Assembly (NCBI GenBank): GCA_964528595.1
Contig: CAZGTM010000057.1
Coordinates: 1 to 23,786, forward strand
Direction of reading: 5' to 3'
Length of the DNA: 23,786 bases
Source of the DNA: CAYFKJ01 sp964528595
Lineage (GTDB): Bacteria > Pseudomonadota > Alphaproteobacteria > UBA2966
Both the position numbers and the translations under genes were made by a program. The notes below the pieces were generated by a model, which searched no databases, had not been told where the DNA came from, and saw only the letters and a program-made list of their open reading frames with translations. Positions 8,248 to 15,432 of this stretch are shown here, piece by piece. The stretch's first letter is position 1. Every line of letters begins with the position of its first letter.

Positions 8248-8272
8248 CGGCAGGACGTCTTTTTTCCTGCCG
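8248..8272 (+). promoter_or_regulatory. Stem-loop CGGCAGGA / TCCTGCCG
   Basis: Perfect 8-bp arms with a 9-nt pyrimidine-rich loop (CGTCTTTTT), about 105 bp upstream of the flhX start. It could be a leader hairpin of the plus operon if transcription starts upstream, or a protein site. No U-tract follows. Confidence 0.4.
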
Positions 8273-8376
8273 AAACGTAATTGCCGGTCGCCCTTTAAAC
8301 CATTTATTAAGTACGGCTGAGCACACTCGTTAGCGCGTTATTATTCGCCCAAGCCGTCAGGCCGAAACGGAATTCG

Positions 8377-8685
8377 ATGAGCGAGCCCGAAGACACCGCC
8401 GACAAGCAGAAGCGTCAAGTCGCGATCGCCCTGAAGGACGATCCGGCGACGGACGCCCCATCACGCATTACGGCGACCGGCCGGGGTAAGGTGGCGGAAC
8501 AGATCATATCCATCGCACTGGCGAACGACGTCAAGGTCCGCGAGGATTCAGACCTGGCGGAAGTGTTGTCGGTTCTCGATGTCGACAGCGTCGTGCCGCT
8601 TGAGGTATTGGCGACGGTGAGCGAGATCCTCTCCTACGTATACCGGGCCAATGCCGCCATGACGCCGCGTCGGGATGTGCCATGA
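8377..8685 (+). CDS. Stand-alone FlhB C-terminal domain protein (FlhX-like)
   Basis: 102-residue soluble protein homologous to the cleaved C-terminal piece of FlhB. From about residue 13, KRQVAIALKDDPATDAP aligns with the FlhB stretch following NPTH, and VREDSDLAEVLSVLDVDSVVPLEVLATVSEILSYVYRAN matches FlhB's PLARALF...IPIEHYQAVAEVIGYV. There is no membrane region and no NPTH motif, so it cannot autocleave like FlhB. In other bacteria such proteins can replace the FlhB C-terminal fragment or modulate export switching; that role here is inferred. It begins the operon with the unknown 101-aa gene, fliO and fliP, and overlaps the next gene by 4 bp (ATGA). Confidence 0.85.
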   Translation: MSEPEDTADKQKRQVAIALKDDPATDAPSRITATGRGKVAEQIISIALANDVKVREDSDLAEVLSVLDVDSVVPLEVLATVSEILSYVYRANAAMTPRRDVP

Positions 8686-8987
8686 CGCAATCGATCGATA
8701 TCGACACCGAACTTGTATCCCTAGCGGAAACGATCGCGGCGGCGCGGCAGCGTATGACGGCGGGCCAGTCTGTCGATGTTGCCGGCTTGCCCGAGCAAAC
8801 CGACTTGGTGTGCCGGGCCATTGCCGAACTTCCGCGCGAAACCGGCCGGGAGTATGAAGGGCGCATTCTTTCCATCATTGGCGCGCTGGACGATTTGGCG
8901 ACCAAGATCGACGGCAAGAACACCTCGCTCAATGAACTGTTGGCGGAACTGGGCGATCCTGACCCCGAGACGCCGGACAACGGGTGA
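8682..8987 (+). CDS. Small hypothetical flagellar-operon protein
   Basis: 101-residue acidic soluble protein that I do not recognise. It is mostly predicted helix: a first helix TELVSLAETIAAARQRMTA, a loop GQSVDVAGLPEQTD, a helix LVCRAIAELPRETGREYEG, and a third RILSIIGALDDLATKIDGKN, then an acidic tail. There is no signal peptide or membrane segment. It is translationally coupled on both sides (ATGA at 8682 with flhX and GTGA at 8984 with fliO), which makes it a real gene and argues for an export-related function, for example a chaperone- or FliT-like helical protein. That function is only a guess from size and context. Confidence 0.75.
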   Translation: MTQSIDIDTELVSLAETIAAARQRMTAGQSVDVAGLPEQTDLVCRAIAELPRETGREYEGRILSIIGALDDLATKIDGKNTSLNELLAELGDPDPETPDNG

Positions 8988-9310
8988 CAATGGCGGATCT
9001 GGATCTTTACGGCCGCTTTTTGTTTGGCCTCATATTCGTTCTCGGGGTCATCGGTTTGCTGGCCTGGGCGGGACGCCGCTTCAATCTTATTCCCGGCGCC
9101 ATGCGGATCACGCAAAGCCGGGAAAAACGCCTCTCCATCGTCGAAGTGGCTGCTCTCGACGCCAAAAGGAGAATGGTCTTGGTCCGCCGCGACAATGTCG
9201 AGCATCTTCTGTTGCTCGGCGCCACCTCGGAAAGCGTCATCGAGCGAAACATTTCACCGCCGCCAGCAAATCCGTCCACAAAATCTACCGCCAATGGAGG
9301 GCGAACATGA
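8984..9310 (+). CDS. fliO: Flagellar export assembly protein FliO
   Basis: Single-pass membrane protein that assists assembly of the FliP ring. The 108 residues have one N-terminal membrane helix (about 11-29, RFLFGLIFVLGVIGLLAWAG) and a cytoplasmic domain with the FliO pattern KRLSIVEVAALDAKRRMVLVRRDNVEHLLLLG, ending in a Pro/Ser/Thr tail. The GTG at 8984 gives a 4-bp overlap with the previous gene. An ATG two codons later at 8990 is an alternative start. It overlaps fliP by ATGA at 9307. Short FliO proteins of this size are common in alphaproteobacteria. Confidence 0.9.
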   Translation: MTMADLDLYGRFLFGLIFVLGVIGLLAWAGRRFNLIPGAMRITQSREKRLSIVEVAALDAKRRMVLVRRDNVEHLLLLGATSESVIERNISPPPANPSTKSTANGGRT

Positions 9311-10062
9311 CTGCCCGCCAGCGCCTGATCCTGCTGGGCGGCGGCGTTCTTGTCACCGCCGGCTTGAGCTTTACGGCCGAACCGGCCCTGGCACAGTCTT
9401 TCAACCTGGATCTCGGCGCCGAAGGTTCGGGTGTGCTGACGGGCCGCATATTCCAACTGGTCGCCCTCGTTACGGTCATCACGCTGGCGCCGTCGTTGCT
9501 CGTCGTCGTCACGTCGTTCACCCGGATCGTCATCGTGCTGTCTCTGATGCGCAGCGCTATCGGTGTGCAGCAAACGCCGCCCAACAGCGTGATCATCGGA
9601 TTGGCGTTGTTTCTGACGGCTTTCATCATGGGGCCGACCTTCGAACAGGCGTACGATGAGGGCATCTCACCCCTGATCAACGAGGAGATCACCGAACAGG
9701 ACGCGATGGTGAGGGCGGCCGCACCCTTTCACGCATTCATGCGCAAAAACGTCCGCGAGAAAGACTTGTTGCTGTTTCTCGATCTGTCGAGAACGGATAT
9801 GCCGGAAGATGTGGCCGAACTGCCCTACCGCGCCCTGGTGCCGGCCTTCATGATCAGTGAACTCAAACGGGCTTTCGAAATCGGTTTTCTCGTGTTCGTG
9901 CCGTTCATCGTCATCGATATGGTGATCGCGTCAGTGCTCATGTCGATGGGCATGATGATGCTGCCACCGATCATGATATCCCTGCCCTTCAAGTTGATTT
10001 TCTTCGTCCTGGTTGACGGTTGGCACCTGATCACGCGGAGCTTGGTGCAAAGTTTCGGCTAA
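9307..10062 (+). CDS. fliP: Flagellar export gate protein FliP
   Basis: Core subunit of the FliPQR export pore. The ATG at 9307 overlaps the fliO stop (ATGA) and begins a signal sequence (residues 1-29, cleavage likely after PALA), as is usual for FliP. The open frame extends further upstream but that part is antiparallel to real coding in other frames. The 251-residue protein has the hallmarks TSFTRIVIVLSLMRSAIGVQQTPPN, ALFLTAFIMGP and the C-terminal DMVIASVLMSMGMMMLPP...LPFKLIFFVLVDGWHL. Four hydrophobic segments follow the signal sequence. It ends 9 bp from the convergent TPR gene with no visible terminator. Confidence 0.97.
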   Translation: MTARQRLILLGGGVLVTAGLSFTAEPALAQSFNLDLGAEGSGVLTGRIFQLVALVTVITLAPSLLVVVTSFTRIVIVLSLMRSAIGVQQTPPNSVIIGLALFLTAFIMGPTFEQAYDEGISPLINEEITEQDAMVRAAAPFHAFMRKNVREKDLLLFLDLSRTDMPEDVAELPYRALVPAFMISELKRAFEIGFLVFVPFIVIDMVIASVLMSMGMMMLPPIMISLPFKLIFFVLVDGWHLITRSLVQSFG

Positions 10063-10071
10063 CGCTTCGCT

Positions 10072-13000
10072 CTAGTTCACCGCGCCCACTTCATCGCCGT
10101 ACAGCTTCTCGCGATAGCGCGTCATGAAGCTTTCGAGCGTGTCGATTTGGGCGATCGCGCCGGAAACCTTGCGGAATTCGGTTGTTCTCGGATCGATCTT
10201 CTGCGTAATCAGATCAAAGCCCTCGAAGTCCGCCGTATCCCGCATCTTCTCGACGTAGCGTTCACGCAGGACGTCAAGCCCCTCCTCGTTGCCGTCCAGA
10301 GCCATGGCGACCGCGGTCCGGAGAACGTAGGCCCGTTCCTCACGCAGCAACGCCCGCGGCCCTTCCCAGGCATCGCCGAGAAGATCGCCGAGCATGGAAA
10401 CGGTATCCTGCCAACGGCGCATCTGCCAGTAGAGATCGACCCTGATTAGTTTGGCCTCCTGGCTTTCGTCGCCGACCATGGCCAGCAGCGCATCCTCGGG
10501 CTTATCCAGGTTGGCGAGGATGCGCGCTTCGACCTGGCGGCGTTCCGTCAGGAGGTCGCCCGGCAGGTTGCGCCAGCGCGTAATTTTCAGCGTGCTCAAG
10601 GCCTTTTCAAATTGCCGGTTGAGCATGTAAATCACCGCCAGGCGCAGGCCCACGCGCGCTTTCTCAACCGATTTCAACCTGAATTTCACCTGGTGTTCCA
10701 ACAGCTGGGCGGCCTGGGTCAGCAGATCGACGGACACCAGGCGTGAAGCCAATTGACGGATCATCTCATCACCGGGTTTGCCGACGGGCGTCAGCTCCCT
10801 GAAATCGTAGTACAGAGCGAGCGCACTGATTGCCGACAAGGCGTCGGCCTCGCCGTCCAGGAACAAGCGCTTGAAGATATCGTTCATTTCCTGTGCAACG
10901 ACCTTGCCGTCCGGCAATTTCGGGAAGTAAGTCACTGCCAGCCGGTACACCGAAAGGGCGTTGCGGTATTCACCGTTATCCAGGTAGAGGTCGCCGAGGC
11001 GGCGCAGAAGCTCGAACTCGAAACTGTCGCCACGCCAGGAAAAGCGCAACTGCTCCAATTCCTCGGTGGCGTCCTGCAGGGTCAGCTCCCGGTTTTTCAA
11101 ACCGGCGTTGATCCGGGCAAACTTGGCGCGGGCCTCGGTCGGACGAATGCCGGCATCCATGACTTCGAGATAGTTTTCAACGGCCGCGTCCAAATCGCCG
11201 ACAGCTTCGAAACCGTAACCCCGAAGCAATTGAATTTCGGTAGATTGCAGGGGACGGAGGTTTTCTTCCTTATTGAGGGCGATGAGGTACTTGTTGGCCA
11301 TCTCGAGATCGTTGGCCTTGAGGGCTGCTTCGGTCGCCCGCATCTCAAGCCATACTCTGGAGCGCTGGGAGTATTTTTGCGGTACGCCGCCGGCTGAAAC
11401 AAACTCGTCGTACGACCGCTTCCATTCATGCTTAAGGGCAAACATCGCCCCCCGCCAGACCGCCATCTCCGGATCGCCGTCCAGTCCCGGAACAAGTAGG
11501 TCAGCCTCGGCATCCGCGACCCGGCCCAACCATAAATTGGTGGCGCCCCTGAGTGCTCTGAAGTTCGGATCCTCGATGATGGCGGGATCGTTGCTCAGAA
11601 TAGATGTCAGGACACCGCTGGCATCCGCGGCGTAATGATTTGCGAAAAAGAACCTTGCGAGCGGCCAACGTGCCCGGTTGCGCCGTCCTTTGGTAACCTT
11701 GCCCAACGCGGTTTGGAGTTTCTGCTTGCGGTCTTCAAACGGAATTTTCGCGTTCCCGGCCCAACCCGCATAGTTGAAAATACGCGCGGGCGGCCCCAGG
11801 TCGTCGTTTTCGTCCTCCCCGCTAGACGCAGAGTCCTTACTTTTATTCAGAATGCTTTTGGCCTGTTTGCCGACTTGGGAAACCGAAAGCCCGCCGGACA
11901 AGGCGACTTCCAAACCGTTTTTCCTGGTCCGCAAGCTGAGGCCGTCGGCCTTCGGAACCACTGCCACGCCCTGTGCCGAACTCAGGAGTGTGAACTGCAC
12001 AAACTCTCTGGCCTTTCCGATGCCCACGCCCGGCGTCAGAATCGGTGCGACGTGAATGGTGTCTCCCACTTCCGGATCGACGATCTTGATTATTTTATTG
12101 GCGTTCGCCCCCGCCAGCAAAATGGCGTCGACCTTGTCCTTTGTGCTCGTGCGTTCGATTTGAACGGGTTTCGGCGGCGTCGTCGAAGACGAACGGAACT
12201 CGATCGCCCAGCGGTTTCCCTGGCGGCGGGCAACCGGTTTGAGCTCGGGGTCGACCCTGAAGCGCAGCGCCAGCCGGTTCCGCACATTGATGCGTTCGGC
12301 GAGAAAGACGATTTCCGACAGCGACTTGGGGATTGGCGACATATTGATCTTGCCGCCCCGGTCGAACACCGCCCAGACGTGTCCGGCACGGGAGAATACG
12401 GCGGCCGCAACCGTCGAATCCCAGGCGAACGACAGCCGGGCCCCGCCGCCTTCGAGCGGCGCAAAAACGATCTTGGTGCCGGGGCCCTTGGAGGTGGGTT
12501 CTTCGGCCGGCTTTTTCTTCGCGGTTTTTTCTTCGACTTTCTTCGGCTTTTGATCAGCGGGCTTGGCGGCTTTCGCGGCCGGCGGCAACAGGCTTTTTGG
12601 CTTGCTCTTATCAACGGGCTTCGGCGGGGCGGTTGTTTTGGCAGGCGCGGTGTTCGCCGTCGCCGTCGGAGCGGCCGCCGCCGTGGCCGAGCCACCAAGG
12701 ATATCGATCACCACTTTGGTGCCGCTTCTAAAATGACGGATCCGTGTATCCGCGCCGAGACCCAGTACGACGCGCGATCCACCCGCGGTCTGGGTAAAGC
12801 TGGCCGATGTCATCCGCGGTGGAATGGCCCTGGTCAGGCGGGATATGGCGATGGCATCCGGCTTGTTGAAAGTAACAACGGCCTGATCACCGTCCCGCTT
12901 GACCTGGTAGGTGACGTTTTGCGTCCAATCGAAGACGACGCGGGTGTGGTTTTCGTGCCGGCCCACGCGAACATTGATCGCCTTTGTAGAACCGGCGCTT

Positions 13001-13404
13001 GCAGTGGGCTGTGGGGCTGCCGCGGATGTCGCTGTCAAATCGACGACAATCGAATTACCGCGAATCGTAGTTTTCCTGAGTTGGACACCGGGCTTCAGCG
13101 TGATCAGCGTCGCCGAACCGCCGGCATCGGACATGCCGGCAATGTAGCTCGGCAGCCTGCGCGGCACGGCGCTGTAATCGGCGGTTATCGGCCGTTGAAA
13201 GCTGATCGTCAGTTGTTCGCCGGCCCCACTTGTCTGGTAGCCCACCGAGGCCGGCCAGTCGAATACGATACGGCCGTAATTCAAGTGCTCCCAAGCTCGA
13301 ACCTTAACTTGATCCGCGAGCACGGGTGCCGCGTGGACAATCCCCATGGCAAGCCCAAGGCAGAATATCCACCATCTCGTGCGAGTTCCGGAACTAAGGT
13401 GCAT
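10072..13404 (-). CDS. Secreted AMIN-like/TPR repeat protein, possible motor scaffold
   Basis: 1110-residue protein of unknown function. The ATG at 13404 is chosen for its GGGAGG five bases upstream; it overlaps motB by 11 bp. A signal peptide (1-30, ending APVLA) predicts periplasmic or outer-membrane location. Three related beta modules follow: VKVRAWEHLNYGRIVFDW near 33, INVRVGRHENHTRVVFDW near 143, and KIVFAPLEGGGARLSFAW near 311. These resemble AMIN domains. A Lys/Pro/Ala-rich linker (about 251-306) separates the second and third. From about residue 560 to the end it is helical, with TPR-like repeats (WLGRVADAEADLL, LLRGYGFEAVGDLDAAVENY, LGDLYLDNGEYRNALSVYRL, VIYMLNRQFEKAL). Secretion plus linkage to two MotB homologues suggests a role around the stator or periplasmic disk, as the beta-sandwich/TPR protein PflA has in Campylobacter. 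That is inference by analogy. Confidence 0.8.
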   Translation of the reverse strand: MHLSSGTRTRWWIFCLGLAMGIVHAAPVLADQVKVRAWEHLNYGRIVFDWPASVGYQTSGAGEQLTISFQRPITADYSAVPRRLPSYIAGMSDAGGSATLITLKPGVQLRKTTIRGNSIVVDLTATSAAAPQPTASAGSTKAINVRVGRHENHTRVVFDWTQNVTYQVKRDGDQAVVTFNKPDAIAISRLTRAIPPRMTSASFTQTAGGSRVVLGLGADTRIRHFRSGTKVVIDILGGSATAAAAPTATANTAPAKTTAPPKPVDKSKPKSLLPPAAKAAKPADQKPKKVEEKTAKKKPAEEPTSKGPGTKIVFAPLEGGGARLSFAWDSTVAAAVFSRAGHVWAVFDRGGKINMSPIPKSLSEIVFLAERINVRNRLALRFRVDPELKPVARRQGNRWAIEFRSSSTTPPKPVQIERTSTKDKVDAILLAGANANKIIKIVDPEVGDTIHVAPILTPGVGIGKAREFVQFTLLSSAQGVAVVPKADGLSLRTRKNGLEVALSGGLSVSQVGKQAKSILNKSKDSASSGEDENDDLGPPARIFNYAGWAGNAKIPFEDRKQKLQTALGKVTKGRRNRARWPLARFFFANHYAADASGVLTSILSNDPAIIEDPNFRALRGATNLWLGRVADAEADLLVPGLDGDPEMAVWRGAMFALKHEWKRSYDEFVSAGGVPQKYSQRSRVWLEMRATEAALKANDLEMANKYLIALNKEENLRPLQSTEIQLLRGYGFEAVGDLDAAVENYLEVMDAGIRPTEARAKFARINAGLKNRELTLQDATEELEQLRFSWRGDSFEFELLRRLGDLYLDNGEYRNALSVYRLAVTYFPKLPDGKVVAQEMNDIFKRLFLDGEADALSAISALALYYDFRELTPVGKPGDEMIRQLASRLVSVDLLTQAAQLLEHQVKFRLKSVEKARVGLRLAVIYMLNRQFEKALSTLKITRWRNLPGDLLTERRQVEARILANLDKPEDALLAMVGDESQEAKLIRVDLYWQMRRWQDTVSMLGDLLGDAWEGPRALLREERAYVLRTAVAMALDGNEEGLDVLRERYVEKMRDTADFEGFDLITQKIDPRTTEFRKVSGAIAQIDTLESFMTRYREKLYGDEVGAVN

Positions 13405-14113
13405 ATGCGCCTCCCGACCCCTCACGAATGATTATATCGACCCGCCGCGCCATGTTAAGCCGATCTTCATCGGACAGATCGCCCGGCAAATCCTCGAAGC
13501 GCGAATCGCCGTACCCGATAGCAGCGACATCGGCGCTGTAACCGGCCTGCCGCAAACCCGACGCCACCGTCACCGCGCGCGCCAGGGACAACTCCCAATT
13601 CGAAGGATAGGCCGGTGTGTTGATTGGCCGCGGGTCGGTGTGGCCGGCGACGTCAATGCGGTTACCGACCACCAGCAACGCGTCGCCGAGGATACCGATG
13701 GCTTCGAACGCCGTCTCGGTCAAATCGGCGCTGGAAGGCTTGAAGAGGACGTCGCTGGGAACGGAAATCACCATCCTGTCGGTCAGGCGCTTTAATTCGG
13801 CGCGGACCAGAATCGGATGACCGGCGAACTTGCTTTCCAGAACCGTTTGGAAATAGTCGAGGTCAACCGCCTTCGGTACGAAGGTCTCCTTGATGGCCAG
13901 GGGCGCCGTTTGGTCGTCCTCGGTACTTTCGATATTCAGACCGAGCCGTTCCGAAAGCGAGGCCACAATTTCTTCCCACTCGGCAATTTCAATACTCGAC
14001 ATGGAAAACAGCAGGACGAAAAAGGTCAGCAACAACGCCGTCAAGTCGGCGAAGGTAATCATCCAGGCGTTGCTGGTCGGCTTCGCGGCCGGCGTGAAAT
14101 CGTCGGACGTCAT
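13394..14113 (-). CDS. motB: Flagellar stator protein MotB (OmpA domain)
   Basis: Stator B subunit that channels ions with MotA and anchors to peptidoglycan. The 239 residues show an N-terminal cytoplasmic segment, one membrane helix (about 17-38, WMITFADLTALLLTFFVLLF) with Asp23 in the position of the essential ion-binding Asp, a linker, and a C-terminal OmpA-like domain with VAGHTD ending at Asp160 and NWELSLARA at 172-180 including Arg179, the peptidoglycan contacts. It overlaps the upstream MotB-like gene by 4 bp (ATGA at 14110) and the downstream TPR gene by 11 bp. No motA gene is adjacent, so its A subunit must be encoded elsewhere. Confidence 0.92.
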   Translation of the reverse strand: MTSDDFTPAAKPTSNAWMITFADLTALLLTFFVLLFSMSSIEIAEWEEIVASLSERLGLNIESTEDDQTAPLAIKETFVPKAVDLDYFQTVLESKFAGHPILVRAELKRLTDRMVISVPSDVLFKPSSADLTETAFEAIGILGDALLVVGNRIDVAGHTDPRPINTPAYPSNWELSLARAVTVASGLRQAGYSADVAAIGYGDSRFEDLPGDLSDEDRLNMARRVDIIIREGSGGAYAP

Positions 14114-14790
14114 TGTTCTTCGTCCTCGTTGGAATTCTCGGCGCCCTCCGTTGCGCGGGAATTGAAGAACATGAGAATTCCACCCTCGTTTCCCGGACTT
14201 AGACCGATGCTCATCAGTTTTTCGGGTACCCTGCGATCGATAAGTTCGCGCGTGAAAAGCGTCACCTGTCGAAGCGCTTGATTGTTTGCGGCATCAATGG
14301 TTTCCGGCAATTCTTCGCCCACGCCGATAATGATTTCCAACTCGCGGCGCTGTCCGTCTTCCGTCCGGCGGAATACGCGGCCGATCCGGTCCATGAATAT
14401 CGCGGCGTTTTCATTGAACACCTCGGCGCTCTCGTCGAACAGACTGTCCACGTCCGTTTCGACCCTCAATTGATTGCCGCCGAGGGATTCGACTTCGGCA
14501 ACCGCCAGGATACTGGCCATCGCGGCCGTCAATTCGCCTTTGAAGCTGTCGGTGGCGACCACAGCCCCTTGGGCAATGAGATCGTTTTCACTGCGAAACC
14601 GCGAGGGTATCAGTTCGCTGAACGCCTCACCGACACTGTCCACGGCTTGCGAAGATCGTTCCTCATCAATTTTCGAGATGCTGTTGAGCATGATGAAAAA
14701 TGCCAGAAGCAGCAGGTACAGCCCCAGAAACAGCACAATCGAAGGGTCGTTCGCGCCGCCCTTGGCCTTGGGAAGACTTTCGTTTTCCAT
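14110..14790 (-). CDS. MotB-like protein lacking the ion-binding Asp
   Basis: 226-residue MotB paralogue. Its single membrane helix, VLFLGLYLLLLAFFIMLNSI, aligns without gaps to the downstream MotB at identical residue numbers: Phe21, Leu24, Leu27-29, Phe31-Phe32, Leu35, Ser37. At position 23 it has Gly where MotB has the ion-binding Asp. The C-terminal region keeps the outline of an OmpA-like fold (SLFDESAEVFNENAAIFMDRIGRVF, LFTRELIDRRVPEKLMSIGL), but GHTD is replaced by GVGEELP, so peptidoglycan contacts look lost. It ends in an acidic tail. The ATG at 14790 is 8 bp from the cheZ stop with little Shine-Dalgarno, and its stop overlaps motB (ATGA). It is probably a non-conducting structural partner of the motor; this is inferred. 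Confidence 0.82.
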   Translation of the reverse strand: MENESLPKAKGGANDPSIVLFLGLYLLLLAFFIMLNSISKIDEERSSQAVDSVGEAFSELIPSRFRSENDLIAQGAVVATDSFKGELTAAMASILAVAEVESLGGNQLRVETDVDSLFDESAEVFNENAAIFMDRIGRVFRRTEDGQRRELEIIIGVGEELPETIDAANNQALRQVTLFTRELIDRRVPEKLMSIGLSPGNEGGILMFFNSRATEGAENSNEDEEQ

Positions 14791-14798
14791 ATTAGCTA

Positions 14799-15419
14799 TC
14801 AGTCAAAACTCGCCAACAATGCGTCGATGTCCTCTTGGCTGGGAACATCTTCCGCGTGCTGCGGTCCGTGCAACAGGTCCGCGTCCGAGCGTATTTCAGG
14901 CTCTTCCTCCCTGTCCGCTTCGACGCTGTGTCCAAGCGCCGTCAAAACGCCAACGACGCAGCCGTCGATCTCACCCAATGCCCGCTTGGCATTGACCAGA
15001 CGTTGACCCGAAATGTCCTGAAACGTCGACGCTTCAAAAATCCGGGTGGTCACATCCCTGATCTGGGCGGCTTTTTTCTTCGGCAAGTCATCGGCCAGCT
15101 GCTCCAGTTCCTCGGCAGCGGCCATGAAGCTTTCGGCTGCGTCTTCGGTGTGCTTGATAACGGCGTCAAGCTCGTACTGCGCCTCCTCGACGCGCCAGCC
15201 GGGAATCTCCTCAGGCTTCAGGTCGACAATCTCCGACCGGGTTCTGGCGACCACGGCCACCAGCCGGTTGATCTCCGACTGGACCCGATCGCCGACGCCC
15301 TTCCGGCTTCGCCGGACGGCGCTGATCAGGTCTTCGGCGGCGGACTGCGCCTCCGACAACGCCACACGGCTACCGTTGGTTTTGGAGGATGAATTGGACT
15401 TCCGCTTTGATTTCGCCAT
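14799..15419 (-). CDS. cheZ: Chemotaxis phosphatase CheZ
   Basis: Phosphatase that removes phosphate from CheY-P. From ATG 15419 the protein has 206 residues. A TTG at 15446 would extend it by nine residues and overlap cheY, and is not favoured. After a basic Ser/Lys-rich N-terminus come long helices (about 20-160) with IFEASTFQDISGQR; Asp135 and Gln139 correspond to the catalytic Asp/Gln pair spaced by four in E. coli CheZ. The C-terminus PSQEDIDALLASFD is the CheY-binding tail. It begins 13 bp after cheY and is 8 bp from the MotB-like gene. All key residues are present. Confidence 0.93.
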   Translation of the reverse strand: MAKSKRKSNSSSKTNGSRVALSEAQSAAEDLISAVRRSRKGVGDRVQSEINRLVAVVARTRSEIVDLKPEEIPGWRVEEAQYELDAVIKHTEDAAESFMAAAEELEQLADDLPKKKAAQIRDVTTRIFEASTFQDISGQRLVNAKRALGEIDGCVVGVLTALGHSVEADREEEPEIRSDADLLHGPQHAEDVPSQEDIDALLASFD

Positions 15420-15432
15420 GGCGCCATTCCGG

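Larger units (their letters stand above)
8029..8376. other. Divergent intergenic region with five dyads
   Basis: This 348-bp AT-richer region separates the tauE operon (minus) from the flhX-fliOP operon (plus), so it should hold both promoters. No gene was found in it. It has five perfect inverted repeats, listed separately. A weak sigma-70-like candidate for the plus operon is TTGCCG at 8281-8286 with TATTAA at 8305-8310 (18-bp spacer, four of six matches in each hexamer). A near-CtrA pattern TTAA-N8-TTAA at 8295-8310 has one base too many. The leader before the ATG at 8377 has only a weak GGA Shine-Dalgarno. Confidence 0.6.

Noticed and set aside
8295..8310. TTAA-N8-TTAA resembling a CtrA site
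   Set aside because: The known full site is TTAA-N7-TTAA; one extra base and AT-rich surroundings make chance more likely.
8776..9306. Upstream in-frame extension of fliP
   Set aside because: This part overlaps the 101-aa gene and fliO in another frame. The FliP signal peptide and the ATGA overlap at 9307 set the true start.
10063..10071. Terminator between convergent fliP and the TPR gene
   Set aside because: Only 9 bp separate the genes and no hairpin with U-tract is visible in or right around this gap.
11635..13431. Long plus-strand open frame (598 codons) opposite the TPR gene
   Set aside because: It lies antisense to a well-supported gene with signal peptide, repeats and a Shine-Dalgarno. 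Such mirror frames are common in high-GC coding DNA, and its translation is Arg/Gly-rich with no family features.
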